A DNA stretch of 64,000 nucleotides. Source: an uncultured Acidobacteriia bacterium (GTDB lineage: Bacteria; Acidobacteriota; Terriglobia; Bryobacterales; Bryobacteraceae). Below, in pieces: positions 26,247-34,677 of this stretch. The notes beneath the pieces were generated by a model. The model saw only the letters and a program-made list of their open reading frames with translations, was not told the origin of the DNA and did not search any database. Position numbers and translations under genes: made by a program. The number at the start of each line of letters is the position of its first letter. The first letter of the stretch is position 1. The DNA is taken from NCBI GenBank assembly GCA_903892565.1, contig CAITIX010000068.1, positions 1 to 64,000 on the forward strand, read 5' to 3'.

Positions 26247-27542
26247 ATGCTCACGGCGACCGCAATCACGGCGAGACGCGCCTGGTACAAGGACCTTTCG
26301 CTCCAGATCCTGATCGCGATGGTGCTCGGCGCGATTACGGGTTACATATGGCCGCAAAGCGCCGATTCGATGAAGCCGCTCGGCGATCTATTCATTAAAC
26401 TGGTGCGGATGATCGTCGCCCCGATTATCTTTTGCACTGTAGTGCACGGCATCGCGAGCGTGGGCGAAGCGAAGAAGGTCGGCCGCGTTGCGATCAAAGC
26501 GCTGGTCTATTTTGAAATCGTCACGACCTTGGCGCTGGTCATTGGCTTGGTGCTGGTCAACGTGTGGGCCCCTGGTGCAGGAATGCACGTGGATCCAAAA
26601 ACATTGAGCGACAGTGGCGTGAAGGCTCCCGCGAAAACATTGGGGGTCGGCCAGTTTCTCTTGAATCTGGTTCCGTCGAGCGCCGTGGGCGCGTTTGCCG
26701 AAGGCGAAGTGATCCCCGTGTTGTTCTTTTCTGTGCTGTTCGCTTTTGGATTACTCGCGCTTGGCCCGAAGGGCAAGCCGCTCATCGAAACGATCTACTC
26801 CGTTGCGCAAGTGCTGTTTAAAGTAATCGGCTTCGTGATGTGGACCGCGCCCATCGGCGCGTTTGGAGCCATCGCATTCACGGTCGGCAAGTTTGGACCC
26901 GAGTCGCTCGTATCGCTCGGCAAGCTGGTCGGCGAGTTTTATGTATGCTGCGTGATCTTCGTCGCGCTCGTTCTGACGCCGATCGCGTTCGCCGCAGGCG
27001 TAAACATTTTGCGCCTGATCCGTTACATCGGCGCGGAACTGATGATCGTCGTTGGAACCAGCTCCGGCGAATCCGTGTTTCCGCGCATGAACGCGAAGCT
27101 GCGGCAGTTGGGCGTGGAAGAATCCATCGTCGCGCTGGTGCTACCCGCCGGATATTCGTTCAATCATGATGGCACGTGTTTGTATTGGTCCACGGCATCC
27201 GTATTCTTGGCGCAGGCGCTCGGGATCCACTTGACGATCGGACAGCAACTGGCGCTGCTCGCGACGATGCTGTTCACATCGAAAGGCGGCGCGGGAGTCG
27301 CGGGCTCCGCGATTGTGGTTCTGGCGACGACGCTCTCGGCAACGAACATCATCCCGGTAGCGGCAGTCGGGTTGATCCTCGGCGTGCATCGATTGTTATC
27401 ATCGGTGTTTGTTCCGGTAAACGTGTTGGGCAACGCACTGGCGACGATCGTCATGGGGCGCTTGGAAAAAGCTGTGGATCTGCCGACGCTGGTCTCCGAG
27501 TTGAATCGCGGGCCGGATGAAATCATCACAGAAGCATCATAG
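26247..27542 (+). CDS. Dicarboxylate/cation symporter (DctA/GltP family)
   Basis: A 431-residue SDF-family carrier in the inner membrane. The sequence opens with a charged stretch and about eight membrane helices, and the family signature is present: GTSSGESVFPRM (tip of hairpin 1), the FNHDGTCLYW segment of helix 7, and SKGGAGVAGSAIVV (hairpin 2), which together bind the dicarboxylate and cations. Family members take up succinate, malate, fumarate or aspartate. In this operon it may import a dicarboxylate related to the pathway, or export end products. It starts 2 bases after the preceding stop. Confidence 0.88.
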   Translation: MLTATAITARRAWYKDLSLQILIAMVLGAITGYIWPQSADSMKPLGDLFIKLVRMIVAPIIFCTVVHGIASVGEAKKVGRVAIKALVYFEIVTTLALVIGLVLVNVWAPGAGMHVDPKTLSDSGVKAPAKTLGVGQFLLNLVPSSAVGAFAEGEVIPVLFFSVLFAFGLLALGPKGKPLIETIYSVAQVLFKVIGFVMWTAPIGAFGAIAFTVGKFGPESLVSLGKLVGEFYVCCVIFVALVLTPIAFAAGVNILRLIRYIGAELMIVVGTSSGESVFPRMNAKLRQLGVEESIVALVLPAGYSFNHDGTCLYWSTASVFLAQALGIHLTIGQQLALLATMLFTSKGGAGVAGSAIVVLATTLSATNIIPVAAVGLILGVHRLLSSVFVPVNVLGNALATIVMGRLEKAVDLPTLVSELNRGPDEIITEAS

Positions 27543-27549
27543 GGGAAGC

Positions 27550-28275
27550 ATGAGTGATCAAAAAACAGCAGTCGTCGTGAGCGCGCATTCGGCGGATTTC
27601 GTGTGGCGCGCCGGTGGAGCGATCGCGTTGTACGCGTCGCGCGGCTATCGGATGGTGGTGGTTTGCCTGTCGTTCGGCGAGCGCGGAGAATCCGCCAAGT
27701 TGTGGAAGCAATCCGGCATGACGCTTGAAAAAGTGAAGACCGATCGTAATGACGAGGCCCAGCGCGCGGCCGATGTTTTAGGCGCCGAAGTGCGCTTCAT
27801 GGACCTCGGCGACTATCCTTTGCGCGTGCCCGACGAGGCGCTCTTCGAGCTCGCAAATCTCTATCGCGAAGTGCGTCCCGAGTTCATCCTCACGCATTCT
27901 TTCAAGGATCCCTACAACTTCGATCACCCGTTGGCGAACCACGTCGCGCAGGAAGCTCGCGTGATCGCGCAGGCGCACGGGCACGAACCGCAGATTCCGG
28001 TGATTGGCGCGCCCGGCGTGTACTTGTTCGAGCCGCATCAGCCTGAGCAGTGCGAATGGAAGCCGCAAGTGATCCTCGATATCACTTCTGTGTGGGAGAA
28101 AAAATACGCGGCATTCAAGATCATGGCCGCGCAGGAACACTTGTGGCAATACTACGAACGCGTCGCATTGCAACGCGGCGCGCAAGGTGCGCGCAACTCC
28201 AGCCGCAGTGGCATGAAGTACGGCGAAGCGTATCAGCGCGTGTTTCCAGAAGTTACGGAGATGTTTCATGAATAA
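27550..28275 (+). CDS. galB: 4-oxalomesaconate hydratase (GalB, PIG-L/LmbE fold)
   Basis: A 241-residue zinc-dependent hydratase with a PIG-L/LmbE-like fold. It matches, as I remember it, Pseudomonas putida GalB along its length: VSAHSADFVWRAGGAIALY (zinc ligands His/Asp), CLSFGERGESAKLWK, LGDYPLR, LTHSFKDPYNFDHPLANH, EPHQPEQCEWKP, and AAQEHLWQYYERVALQRG. GalB hydrates 4-oxalomesaconate to 4-carboxy-4-hydroxy-2-oxoadipate. The ATG at 27550 follows gggga; the frame is open further back but includes the previous gene. It overlaps galC by 8 bases, so the pair is translationally coupled. Confidence 0.88.
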   Translation: MSDQKTAVVVSAHSADFVWRAGGAIALYASRGYRMVVVCLSFGERGESAKLWKQSGMTLEKVKTDRNDEAQRAADVLGAEVRFMDLGDYPLRVPDEALFELANLYREVRPEFILTHSFKDPYNFDHPLANHVAQEARVIAQAHGHEPQIPVIGAPGVYLFEPHQPEQCEWKPQVILDITSVWEKKYAAFKIMAAQEHLWQYYERVALQRGAQGARNSSRSGMKYGEAYQRVFPEVTEMFHE

Positions 28276-28966
28276 GCCCGTTGTCATCACGAAGTGGGAG
28301 CGTCCGTCGATGGATGTGATGAACGCGCTGGAGCAGGCCGGCGTGTCGACGATCCACGAAGCGCAGGGCCGCACCGGATTGCTCGCGCCCTACATGCGTC
28401 CTATATATACGGGCGCGTGCGCGGCAGGCTCGGCGGTGACCGTATCGATTCCTCCCGGCGACAATCTCATGATCCACGTCGCTGTGGAAGTCTGCGGTCC
28501 CGGTGACATACTCATCGTGGTGCCGACGTCGCACTGCACCGATGGATATTTTGGCGAGTTGCTCGCCACCTCGCTCCGCACACGCGGCGTCAAGGGCCTG
28601 GTGATCGAAGCCGGATGCCGCGACATTCGCGCGCTCAGCGAAATGAAGTTCCCCGTGTGGAGCCGCGCCGTTAGCTCGCAAGGCACGGTGAAAGCCAGTC
28701 TCGGCTCCGTCAATATTCCCGTCGTCTGCGCCGGAGCACTCATTCATCCCGGCGATGTCGTCGTCGGCGATGACGATGGCGTCGTGGTTGTAAAACGCGA
28801 AGACGCCGCAGCCGTCGCGGAAGCATCCGCGAAACGCATCGCCAAAGAAGACGCAACAAGAGAGCGACTTCTCAAAGGCGAATCCGGACTCGATATCTAC
28901 GGCTGGCGCCAAAAGCTCACGGCGCTTGGTTTGGAATACCGACCGCCGATCGAGGACACGAAGTAG
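28268..28966 (+). CDS. galC: 4-carboxy-4-hydroxy-2-oxoadipate aldolase (GalC/LigK, RraA fold)
   Basis: A 232-residue class II aldolase of the RraA-like family. Landmarks are STIHEAQGRTGLLAPYMRPI, AGSAVTV, DGYFGELLATSLRTRG, VIEAGCRDIR (the metal-site region), FPVWSRAV and GDDDGVVVV. It cleaves 4-carboxy-4-hydroxy-2-oxoadipate to pyruvate and oxaloacetate and often has oxaloacetate decarboxylase activity. As the last gene after galB it completes the lower part of the gallate/protocatechuate 4,5-cleavage route. No ring-cleavage dioxygenase, pyrone-forming dehydrogenase or regulator is seen in this window. Confidence 0.88.
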   Translation: MNKPVVITKWERPSMDVMNALEQAGVSTIHEAQGRTGLLAPYMRPIYTGACAAGSAVTVSIPPGDNLMIHVAVEVCGPGDILIVVPTSHCTDGYFGELLATSLRTRGVKGLVIEAGCRDIRALSEMKFPVWSRAVSSQGTVKASLGSVNIPVVCAGALIHPGDVVVGDDDGVVVVKREDAAAVAEASAKRIAKEDATRERLLKGESGLDIYGWRQKLTALGLEYRPPIEDTK

Positions 28967-29190
28967 CACCGCCGAATCGCACGAGCACAGCGCTGAGCTA
29001 TTGTTTCCCCATAGTCGCTTTTTATACCCGCGAGATGGATCGAGCGGGCGAGGCGGCATTTCAACATTCAGCTAAGCACTGATCCGCGAGCGACTTAAAA
29101 AGCCCCTTGGCGTGATGGCTTCGAATCGCGCTTATCGAAATTACTTCGCTCAGCCATCAGAATTATCTATGAGCGTTCATGAAATCGTCA

Positions 29191-29206
29191 TGGTATAAAA
29201 TAACAA
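29191..29206 (+). promoter_or_regulatory. Probable extended -10 promoter for the porin-urt operon
   Basis: TGGTATAAA (29191-29199) fits the extended -10 pattern TGNTATAAT, continued by AT. No good -35 hexamer lies at the usual distance, which is normal for extended -10 promoters. Transcription would start near 29206, giving a leader of about 200 bases before the porin start. The surrounding stretch 28967-29409 has no gene. Confidence 0.45.
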
Positions 29207-29318
29207 TCTAACTGAGTTCCGTTCGTTAGATTATGGGGCGACCGCTTCTCCGTCTTTAGTGGCCCCCCTTGCACTAGTCAGCAGCGTTTTCACGCCGTCT
29301 CCGGACGCGCGTAATCTA
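29205..29318 (+). promoter_or_regulatory. Inverted repeat with an alternative pairing partner in the porin-urt leader
   Basis: AATCTAAC (29205-29212) and GTTAGATT (29225-29232) form perfect 8-bp arms around a 12-base loop, starting at the predicted transcript start. TAATCTA (29312-29318) can pair with TAGATTA (29227-29233), so the second arm has two mutually exclusive partners. This looks like either an operator at the start site or a switchable leader RNA. No known riboswitch class was recognised. Confidence 0.4.
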
Positions 29319-29409
29319 TCCCCGCGCTGACCTGCCCCACGCCGGGCAACCCAATACAGCAAACAAATTAACCAGGGTGCTTCGTGTGCCCAGAGGAGAA
29401 GATTTACTC

Positions 29410-30492
29410 ATGACAAGACAAATTGTCCGCAATGAGCTTTCGTTCATTGCGCGGCGTTGTGCCCCTGCTGTACCAATCCTGCTTGGGGTGCTCTCATTGG
29501 CGGTGCCGTCTTCGGCACAGGTCAATCTGGGCCCCGTAACGGTAGGTGCAGGATTGCAGACGAGTTTTGCCCACACCGAGCCGGATGGTGGCAGCTCCAC
29601 CGATCAGTTCATGGTTGGTCATGCCCGTCTTTACGTCAGTGGACCGATTACCGAACAGATCAAGTTCATGTTCAATACGGACTACGACAGCAGCACGAAC
29701 AAGATCGGCATCATGGATGCGGTAGGTCAGATCGGCATAAATTCGAAGTTCAACATCTGGGCTGGACGCTTCCTGCCGCCTAGTGATCGCGCAAACCTAT
29801 ATGGTCCGTTCTACTCGCATAACTGGGCGGTGTACACGGACGGCATCCAGGACGGATATCCGTTTGTCTTCCAAGGCCGGGACAACGGCGTTGCCTATTG
29901 GGGAGATTTCGGAAAGAAGACGAAGGTGAAACTTTCGGTCGGTGCTTTTGACGGAGGAAGCGCAACCGGAAAATCCGATGTCCTGGGCGCAGCGCGCGTA
30001 CAGGTGGACTTCTGGGATCCGGAAGACGGCTACTACCTGAACGGCACCTACTATGGCGATAAGAACCTGCTGGCCATCGGTGCGGCGAGCCAAATTCAGA
30101 ATGGCCACACGGCGTCTACCATCGATTTCCTCCTCGAAAGAAAAACACCGGGGGGCGGCGCGTTCTCGATCGAGAGTGAATATTCGAACTACAACCGCTT
30201 GGGCGGCTACAACGGGTCCTATGCGAAGAGTCAGGGCGCTTACGGGCTTGCCAGCTACATGTTCCCGAAGGCCGTGGGCATGGGCAAAATCGAACTGCTG
30301 GGCAAATACGCGAAGGCGGATTTCACGCACGGCAGCGCGCCCAGCTACAACCAGAAAACCACGGAAATCAACGTCAACTACGTGATCAAGCAGTTCAAGG
30401 CTCGCGTGATGACGTTCTATAAGGACACGAGATTCAACCGTCTAGTGCCCAACTCCTGGCAAGCGGGAGTCGGACTCCAGATCCAGATGTAA
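29410..30492 (+). CDS. Outer-membrane porin (OprO/P-like beta-barrel)
   Basis: 360 residues from the ATG at 29410, which follows gaggagaag. The signal peptide (APAVPILLGVLSLAVPSSAQ) precedes a beta-barrel rich in alternating aromatic and Gly/Tyr strands (GHARLYVSGPITEQIKFMFN, DNGVAYWGDFGKKTKVKLSVGAF, KARVMTFYKD) that ends on the barrel-typical hydrophobic terminus QIQM. Its first half (GRFLPPSDR) resembles phosphate-selective OprO/OprP porins. It precedes urtA by 30 bases, so it probably lets urea or short amides through the outer membrane. The function follows from position and is inference. Confidence 0.75.
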   Translation: MTRQIVRNELSFIARRCAPAVPILLGVLSLAVPSSAQVNLGPVTVGAGLQTSFAHTEPDGGSSTDQFMVGHARLYVSGPITEQIKFMFNTDYDSSTNKIGIMDAVGQIGINSKFNIWAGRFLPPSDRANLYGPFYSHNWAVYTDGIQDGYPFVFQGRDNGVAYWGDFGKKTKVKLSVGAFDGGSATGKSDVLGAARVQVDFWDPEDGYYLNGTYYGDKNLLAIGAASQIQNGHTASTIDFLLERKTPGGGAFSIESEYSNYNRLGGYNGSYAKSQGAYGLASYMFPKAVGMGKIELLGKYAKADFTHGSAPSYNQKTTEINVNYVIKQFKARVMTFYKDTRFNRLVPNSWQAGVGLQIQM

Positions 30493-30522
30493 CGTTTCCC
30501 AGAAAAGAATAAGGAGCATTGA

Positions 30523-31809
30523 ATGACATTGAAGAAACTTTCTATGACCGCCGCCCTCGCCATTGCGGGGACGGTTCTCTCGGGTGTTGCCTCTGCCCAG
30601 GACGTGATCAAGGTGGGCGTATTGCACTCGCTCTCCGGAACGATGGCCATCAGCGAAACCACGCTGAAGGACACCATCCTGATGATGATCGACGCGCAGA
30701 ACAAGAAAGGCGGCGTACTCGGCAAGAAGCTTGTGCCGGTCGTCGTGGATCCGGCGTCGGATTGGCCGCTGTTTGCCGAAAAAGCGGCGCAGTTACTCGA
30801 AAAGGACAAAGTATCCGTCGTATTCGGCTGCTGGACGTCGGTCTCTCGCAAGTCTGTGCTGCCGGTGTTCGAAAAAGACAACGGACTGCTGTTCTATCCG
30901 GTGCAGTACGAAGGGGAAGAATCGTCCAAGAACGTGTTCTACACCGGCGCCGCGCCGAATCAGCAGGCGATTCCCGCTGTTGATTATCTGATGAAGGATG
31001 TCGGCGTAAAACGCTGGGTTCTGGAAGGTACGGACTACGTTTACCCCCGCACGACGAACAAGATTCTGGAAGCGTATTTGCTGGCGAAAGGCGTAAAGGC
31101 GGAGGACATCTCCATCAACTACACGCCGTTCGGTTTCTCGGATTGGCAGACGCGCGTCGCGGCGATCAAGAAGTTCGGTTCGGCCGGCAAGAAGACGGCC
31201 GTTGTTTCGACCATCAATGGCGATGCCAACGTTCCTTTCTATAAAGAGCTCGGCAACCAGAAGGTTTCGGCGGAACAGATTCCGGTGGTCGCTTTCTCCG
31301 TCGGTGAAGAAGAACTCTCCGGCCTGGACGCGAAACCGCTGGTGGGCCACTTGGCCGCATGGAACTACTTTGAAAGCGTCAGCACTCCGGCGAACAAAGC
31401 GTTCATCGATCAATGGCACACCTTCATCAAGAATCCGAAGCGCACGACAAACGATCCGATGGAAGCTTCCTACATCGGCTTCAATCTCTGGGTGAAAGCC
31501 GTGGAGAAGGCCAAAACCACGGACGTCGAGAAGGTCATCGCGGCGCTCCCGGGCACGGAAACTCCGAACCTCACGGGCGGCATCGCGAAGGTGTTGCCGA
31601 ATCATCACATCACCAAGCCTGTATTGATCGGCGAAGTGAAGGCGGACGGCCAATTCAATACGGTCTGGAAGTCCGCGGGCACGGTGCCGGGCGACGCCTG
31701 GTCTGACTTCCTGCCGGGCAGCAAGGACATTGAAGCGGATTGGGTTACGTTGAAGTGCGGTAATTACAACAAGGTCACAAAAACCTGTTCAGGACAAAAC
31801 TACAAATAA
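30523..31809 (+). CDS. urtA: Urea ABC transporter substrate-binding protein UrtA
   Basis: 428 residues with a signal peptide (ALAIAGTVLSGVASAQ). The mature protein has the type-I binding-protein fold of branched-chain amino-acid binders, with the urea-specific line VGVLHSLSGTMAISETTLKD, FGCWTSVSRKSVLPVFE, LLFYPVQYEGEE and EGTDYVYPRTTNKIL. It binds urea in the periplasm at low external concentration and delivers it to UrtBC. It has a strong ribosome binding site (aaggagc). Its stop codon shares one base with the urtB start. Confidence 0.95.
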   Translation: MTLKKLSMTAALAIAGTVLSGVASAQDVIKVGVLHSLSGTMAISETTLKDTILMMIDAQNKKGGVLGKKLVPVVVDPASDWPLFAEKAAQLLEKDKVSVVFGCWTSVSRKSVLPVFEKDNGLLFYPVQYEGEESSKNVFYTGAAPNQQAIPAVDYLMKDVGVKRWVLEGTDYVYPRTTNKILEAYLLAKGVKAEDISINYTPFGFSDWQTRVAAIKKFGSAGKKTAVVSTINGDANVPFYKELGNQKVSAEQIPVVAFSVGEEELSGLDAKPLVGHLAAWNYFESVSTPANKAFIDQWHTFIKNPKRTTNDPMEASYIGFNLWVKAVEKAKTTDVEKVIAALPGTETPNLTGGIAKVLPNHHITKPVLIGEVKADGQFNTVWKSAGTVPGDAWSDFLPGSKDIEADWVTLKCGNYNKVTKTCSGQNYK

Positions 31810-33461
31810 TGAGATATCTCTCGATGGGCGGGCGGTGGCTGTTCGGTTTGTCACTGCTCGCCCTGTCGGGCGTGGGATCGTTGCACGCTCAGGCCCCAGA
31901 TGATACAAGTTTTCTTTCGACGCTCGGCGAGTTGCGCGAGGCAACGTATTCAGACAAAGCGACGATCGTCGAACGCCTCGGCAAGACCGGCCACCCCAGC
32001 ACACAAGCCGTACTGACTGCCTTCCTGGAAGACCGCCTTTATTTCCGCAATGCAGATCAAAAGGTCTTTCTCACGAAGACGGCCGAAGGCGACCCCCTCA
32101 ATTTGATCGACCCTATTTCGCTGAAAGATGCTGGATCCTCCCCGGCAGATGCGCTGACAAAGATCGGAAGCAATAACGGCCTGCGGAGTACTCTTCGAGC
32201 GACCGTGGCGCACTTTGCGCTAGCGAGTCCCGATCCGGCAGTGCGACTTGCTGCCGTGCGAGAAATGTCAAAAGCTCTGAACGAACCCGCTATTGCCACA
32301 TTACGGGAACGCCTGCAGGTGGAAACGAACGCAGGAGTCAAAAAAGAAATGGCCACGGCCCTGGCGCTGGCAGCCTTGGACGGATCCGACAGTGCGGCGC
32401 GTGTGGCGGCGGTCGAGACATTGAAACAGAGCGTGAGCCAGGATGTGCGGAACCGCCTAGCCCTACTGCTCGACAAGAATTCCGATGGTAGTTTTGCTGA
32501 GAAAGATGACAACGTTCGGAAGGCGGCGGCTAGCGCGGTTGGAACCATCGACAGCTGGCGCTCGTTTTACTCGGGGATCCAGACCTTGTTCTTCGGACTG
32601 AGCCTTGGATCGGTGCTCGTCCTGATCGCCATTGGATTGGCGATCACGTTTGGCGTCATGGGCGTCATCAATATGGCTCACGGCGAATTAATGATGCTGG
32701 GAGCGTACACGACCTACGTGGTTCAAATGGTGATGCCCGGACATATCGGGATCTCCGTACTCGTGGCCGTACCCGCCGCGTTCATCGTTGCGGGGCTGAC
32801 GGGCGTCCTCATGGAACGCACGATCATCCGATTTCTTTACGGCCGGCCGCTGGAAACACTGCTTGCGACGTTCGGCGTCAGCCTCATTTTGCAGCAAGCC
32901 GTCCGCTCGATTTTTTCGGCCAACAACCGGTCCGTGATCACGCCGGAGTGGATGAGCGGCTCGCTCCAAGTGAACGACGCACTGGCGATCACCTACAATC
33001 GCCTCTACATCGTGATCTTCGCGCTCTTCGTTTTTGCGCTCATCCTGCTGGTGCTGAAGCGCACGCGACTCGGCCTAGATATCCGTGCCGTTTCGCAGAA
33101 TCGCTCGATGGCAAAGGCGATGGGGATTCGCACCGAATGGGTGGACGCGATGACGTTCGGCCTCGGTTCGGGCATCGCGGGCGTTGCGGGAGTGGCGCTG
33201 AGCCAGTTGACCAACGTCGGTCCGAACCTCGGCCAGTCCTACATCATCGATTCGTTCATGGTCGTTGTTTTTGGCGGCGTCGGAAATCTGTGGGGATCGC
33301 TCATCGGCGGAATGTCGATGGGCGCAGTCAACGAGTTGCTGGAGCCTTACGTCGGAGCCGTGCTGGCGAAGATCCTGGTTTTAGTCGCACTGATTCTTTT
33401 CATTCAGAGGCGGCCGCGTGGACTGTTCCCGCAAACTGGCCGCGCCGCAGACGATAAATAA
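31809..33461 (+). CDS. urtB: Urea ABC transporter permease UrtB with periplasmic N-terminal domain
   Basis: 550 residues. Residues 1-28 are a signal peptide, and about 30-250 form a soluble, helical, HEAT-like region outside the membrane (repeats such as AVRLAAVREMSKAL, ARVAAVETLKQS). From about residue 255 come the LivH-type permease helices (GLAITFGVMGVINMAHGELMMLGAYTTYV), with GIAGVAGVAL and NLWGSLIGGMSMG. With UrtC it forms the membrane channel. A soluble N-terminal extension is a known trait of UrtB. Overlaps urtA by one base. Confidence 0.93.
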   Translation: MRYLSMGGRWLFGLSLLALSGVGSLHAQAPDDTSFLSTLGELREATYSDKATIVERLGKTGHPSTQAVLTAFLEDRLYFRNADQKVFLTKTAEGDPLNLIDPISLKDAGSSPADALTKIGSNNGLRSTLRATVAHFALASPDPAVRLAAVREMSKALNEPAIATLRERLQVETNAGVKKEMATALALAALDGSDSAARVAAVETLKQSVSQDVRNRLALLLDKNSDGSFAEKDDNVRKAAASAVGTIDSWRSFYSGIQTLFFGLSLGSVLVLIAIGLAITFGVMGVINMAHGELMMLGAYTTYVVQMVMPGHIGISVLVAVPAAFIVAGLTGVLMERTIIRFLYGRPLETLLATFGVSLILQQAVRSIFSANNRSVITPEWMSGSLQVNDALAITYNRLYIVIFALFVFALILLVLKRTRLGLDIRAVSQNRSMAKAMGIRTEWVDAMTFGLGSGIAGVAGVALSQLTNVGPNLGQSYIIDSFMVVVFGGVGNLWGSLIGGMSMGAVNELLEPYVGAVLAKILVLVALILFIQRRPRGLFPQTGRAADDK

Positions 33462-33509
33462 GAGGAAACAAGTGAAGCGATTGAGGACAGCCTTGAAGGA
33501 GCATAAAGG

Positions 33510-34646
33510 GTGAGTGGCGAAAAGCAGGAACCCGGTCTTTGGAAGCGGACCACTCTGGTCGCGCGCGGGACGACGGGACAGTTTGATCAGGGAGCGCGAT
33601 GGTTTTTGATCGTGCTGGCCACCGTTGCGATCGCCGTGCCGATTCTCAACCAGGCCGTTCCGGCGTCGTCGCCTCTGCATTTATCCGCCTTCGGAATCAC
33701 GCTCCTGGGCAAGTACATGTGCTACGGAATGCTGGCGCTGGCGGTGGATCTGATCTGGGGATATTGCGGCATCCTGAGCTTGGGGCATGCGGCGTTCTTT
33801 TCCCTCGGCGGCTACGCGATGGGTATGTATTTGATGCGGCAGATTGGCCGTCGCGGCGTATACGGCGACCCGATTCTGCCGGACTTCATGGTGTTTCTGA
33901 ACTACAAGGCGCTGCCTTGGTTTTGGCACGGCTTCAATCACTTCGCTTTGGCGGCCGTCATGGTGGTTGTGGCGTCCGCGCTACTGGCATGGGTATTCGG
34001 CTGGTTTGCTTTCCGTTCGCGCGTGACAGGCGTGTATTTTTCGATCATCACCCAAGCTTTGACCTACGCCCTGATGTTGGCATTTTTCCGCAATGACATG
34101 GGCTTCGGCGGCAACAACGGCTTTACCGACTTCAAGGACATCCTCGGATTCGATCTGCACTCGGATCTTACGCACGTCGTGCTGTTGGTCGCCACTACGA
34201 TTGCACTCGCCGCCAGCTACCTGGCCTGCCGCGCCATTGTCGAATCGCGGGCCGGCCGCGTCGTGCTTGCCATCCGCGATGCGGAAAGCCGCGCGCGATT
34301 TCTGGGCTATCCCGTCGAAACGTTCAAGCTCTGGCTCTTTGTATTTTCGGGGATCATCGCGGGGATCGCCGGCGCGTTGTACGTGCCGCAAATCGGAATC
34401 ATTAACCCGAGCGAATTTGCACCGATCAATTCCATCGAGGTTGTGATCTGGGTAGCCGTCGGAGGACGCGGAACGCTCTACGGCGCCATCGTGGGAGCAA
34501 TCCTGGTGAACTATGCGAAAACTTATTTTACGGGCGCGTTTCCCGAAATTTGGTTGTACGCGCTCGGGGCGCTGTTTGTCCTGGTGACGCTGTTCCTGCC
34601 GCGTGGAATTATCGGCCTTGTGCAATCCAGAGGCAGGGAAAAATGA
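33510..34646 (+). CDS. urtC: Urea ABC transporter permease UrtC
   Basis: 378 residues with a GTG start at 33510 preceded by gaaggag. About nine membrane helices follow a short cytosolic N terminus. The LivM-type landmarks are GYCGILSLGHAAFFSLGGYAMGMYL, the loop with FFRNDMGFGGNNGFTDFKDILGF, and the cytoplasmic coupling helix RDAESRARFLGYPVETFKLWLF. It pairs with UrtB in the inner membrane. The spacing to urtB is 48 bases. Confidence 0.93.
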   Translation: MSGEKQEPGLWKRTTLVARGTTGQFDQGARWFLIVLATVAIAVPILNQAVPASSPLHLSAFGITLLGKYMCYGMLALAVDLIWGYCGILSLGHAAFFSLGGYAMGMYLMRQIGRRGVYGDPILPDFMVFLNYKALPWFWHGFNHFALAAVMVVVASALLAWVFGWFAFRSRVTGVYFSIITQALTYALMLAFFRNDMGFGGNNGFTDFKDILGFDLHSDLTHVVLLVATTIALAASYLACRAIVESRAGRVVLAIRDAESRARFLGYPVETFKLWLFVFSGIIAGIAGALYVPQIGIINPSEFAPINSIEVVIWVAVGGRGTLYGAIVGAILVNYAKTYFTGAFPEIWLYALGALFVLVTLFLPRGIIGLVQSRGREK

Positions 34647-34677
34647 TCGGGCATTCAAGCAAGGCGTTCTAACTAAC

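Noticed and set aside
29027-29048. cccgc...gcggg hairpin after galC as a terminator
   Set aside because: The stem is only 5 bp with a 12-base loop and no T-run follows.
29260-29273. Sigma-54-like tggc...ttgc before the porin
   Set aside because: Only 5 bases separate the two elements; sigma-54 promoters need 7, so the helical phase is wrong.
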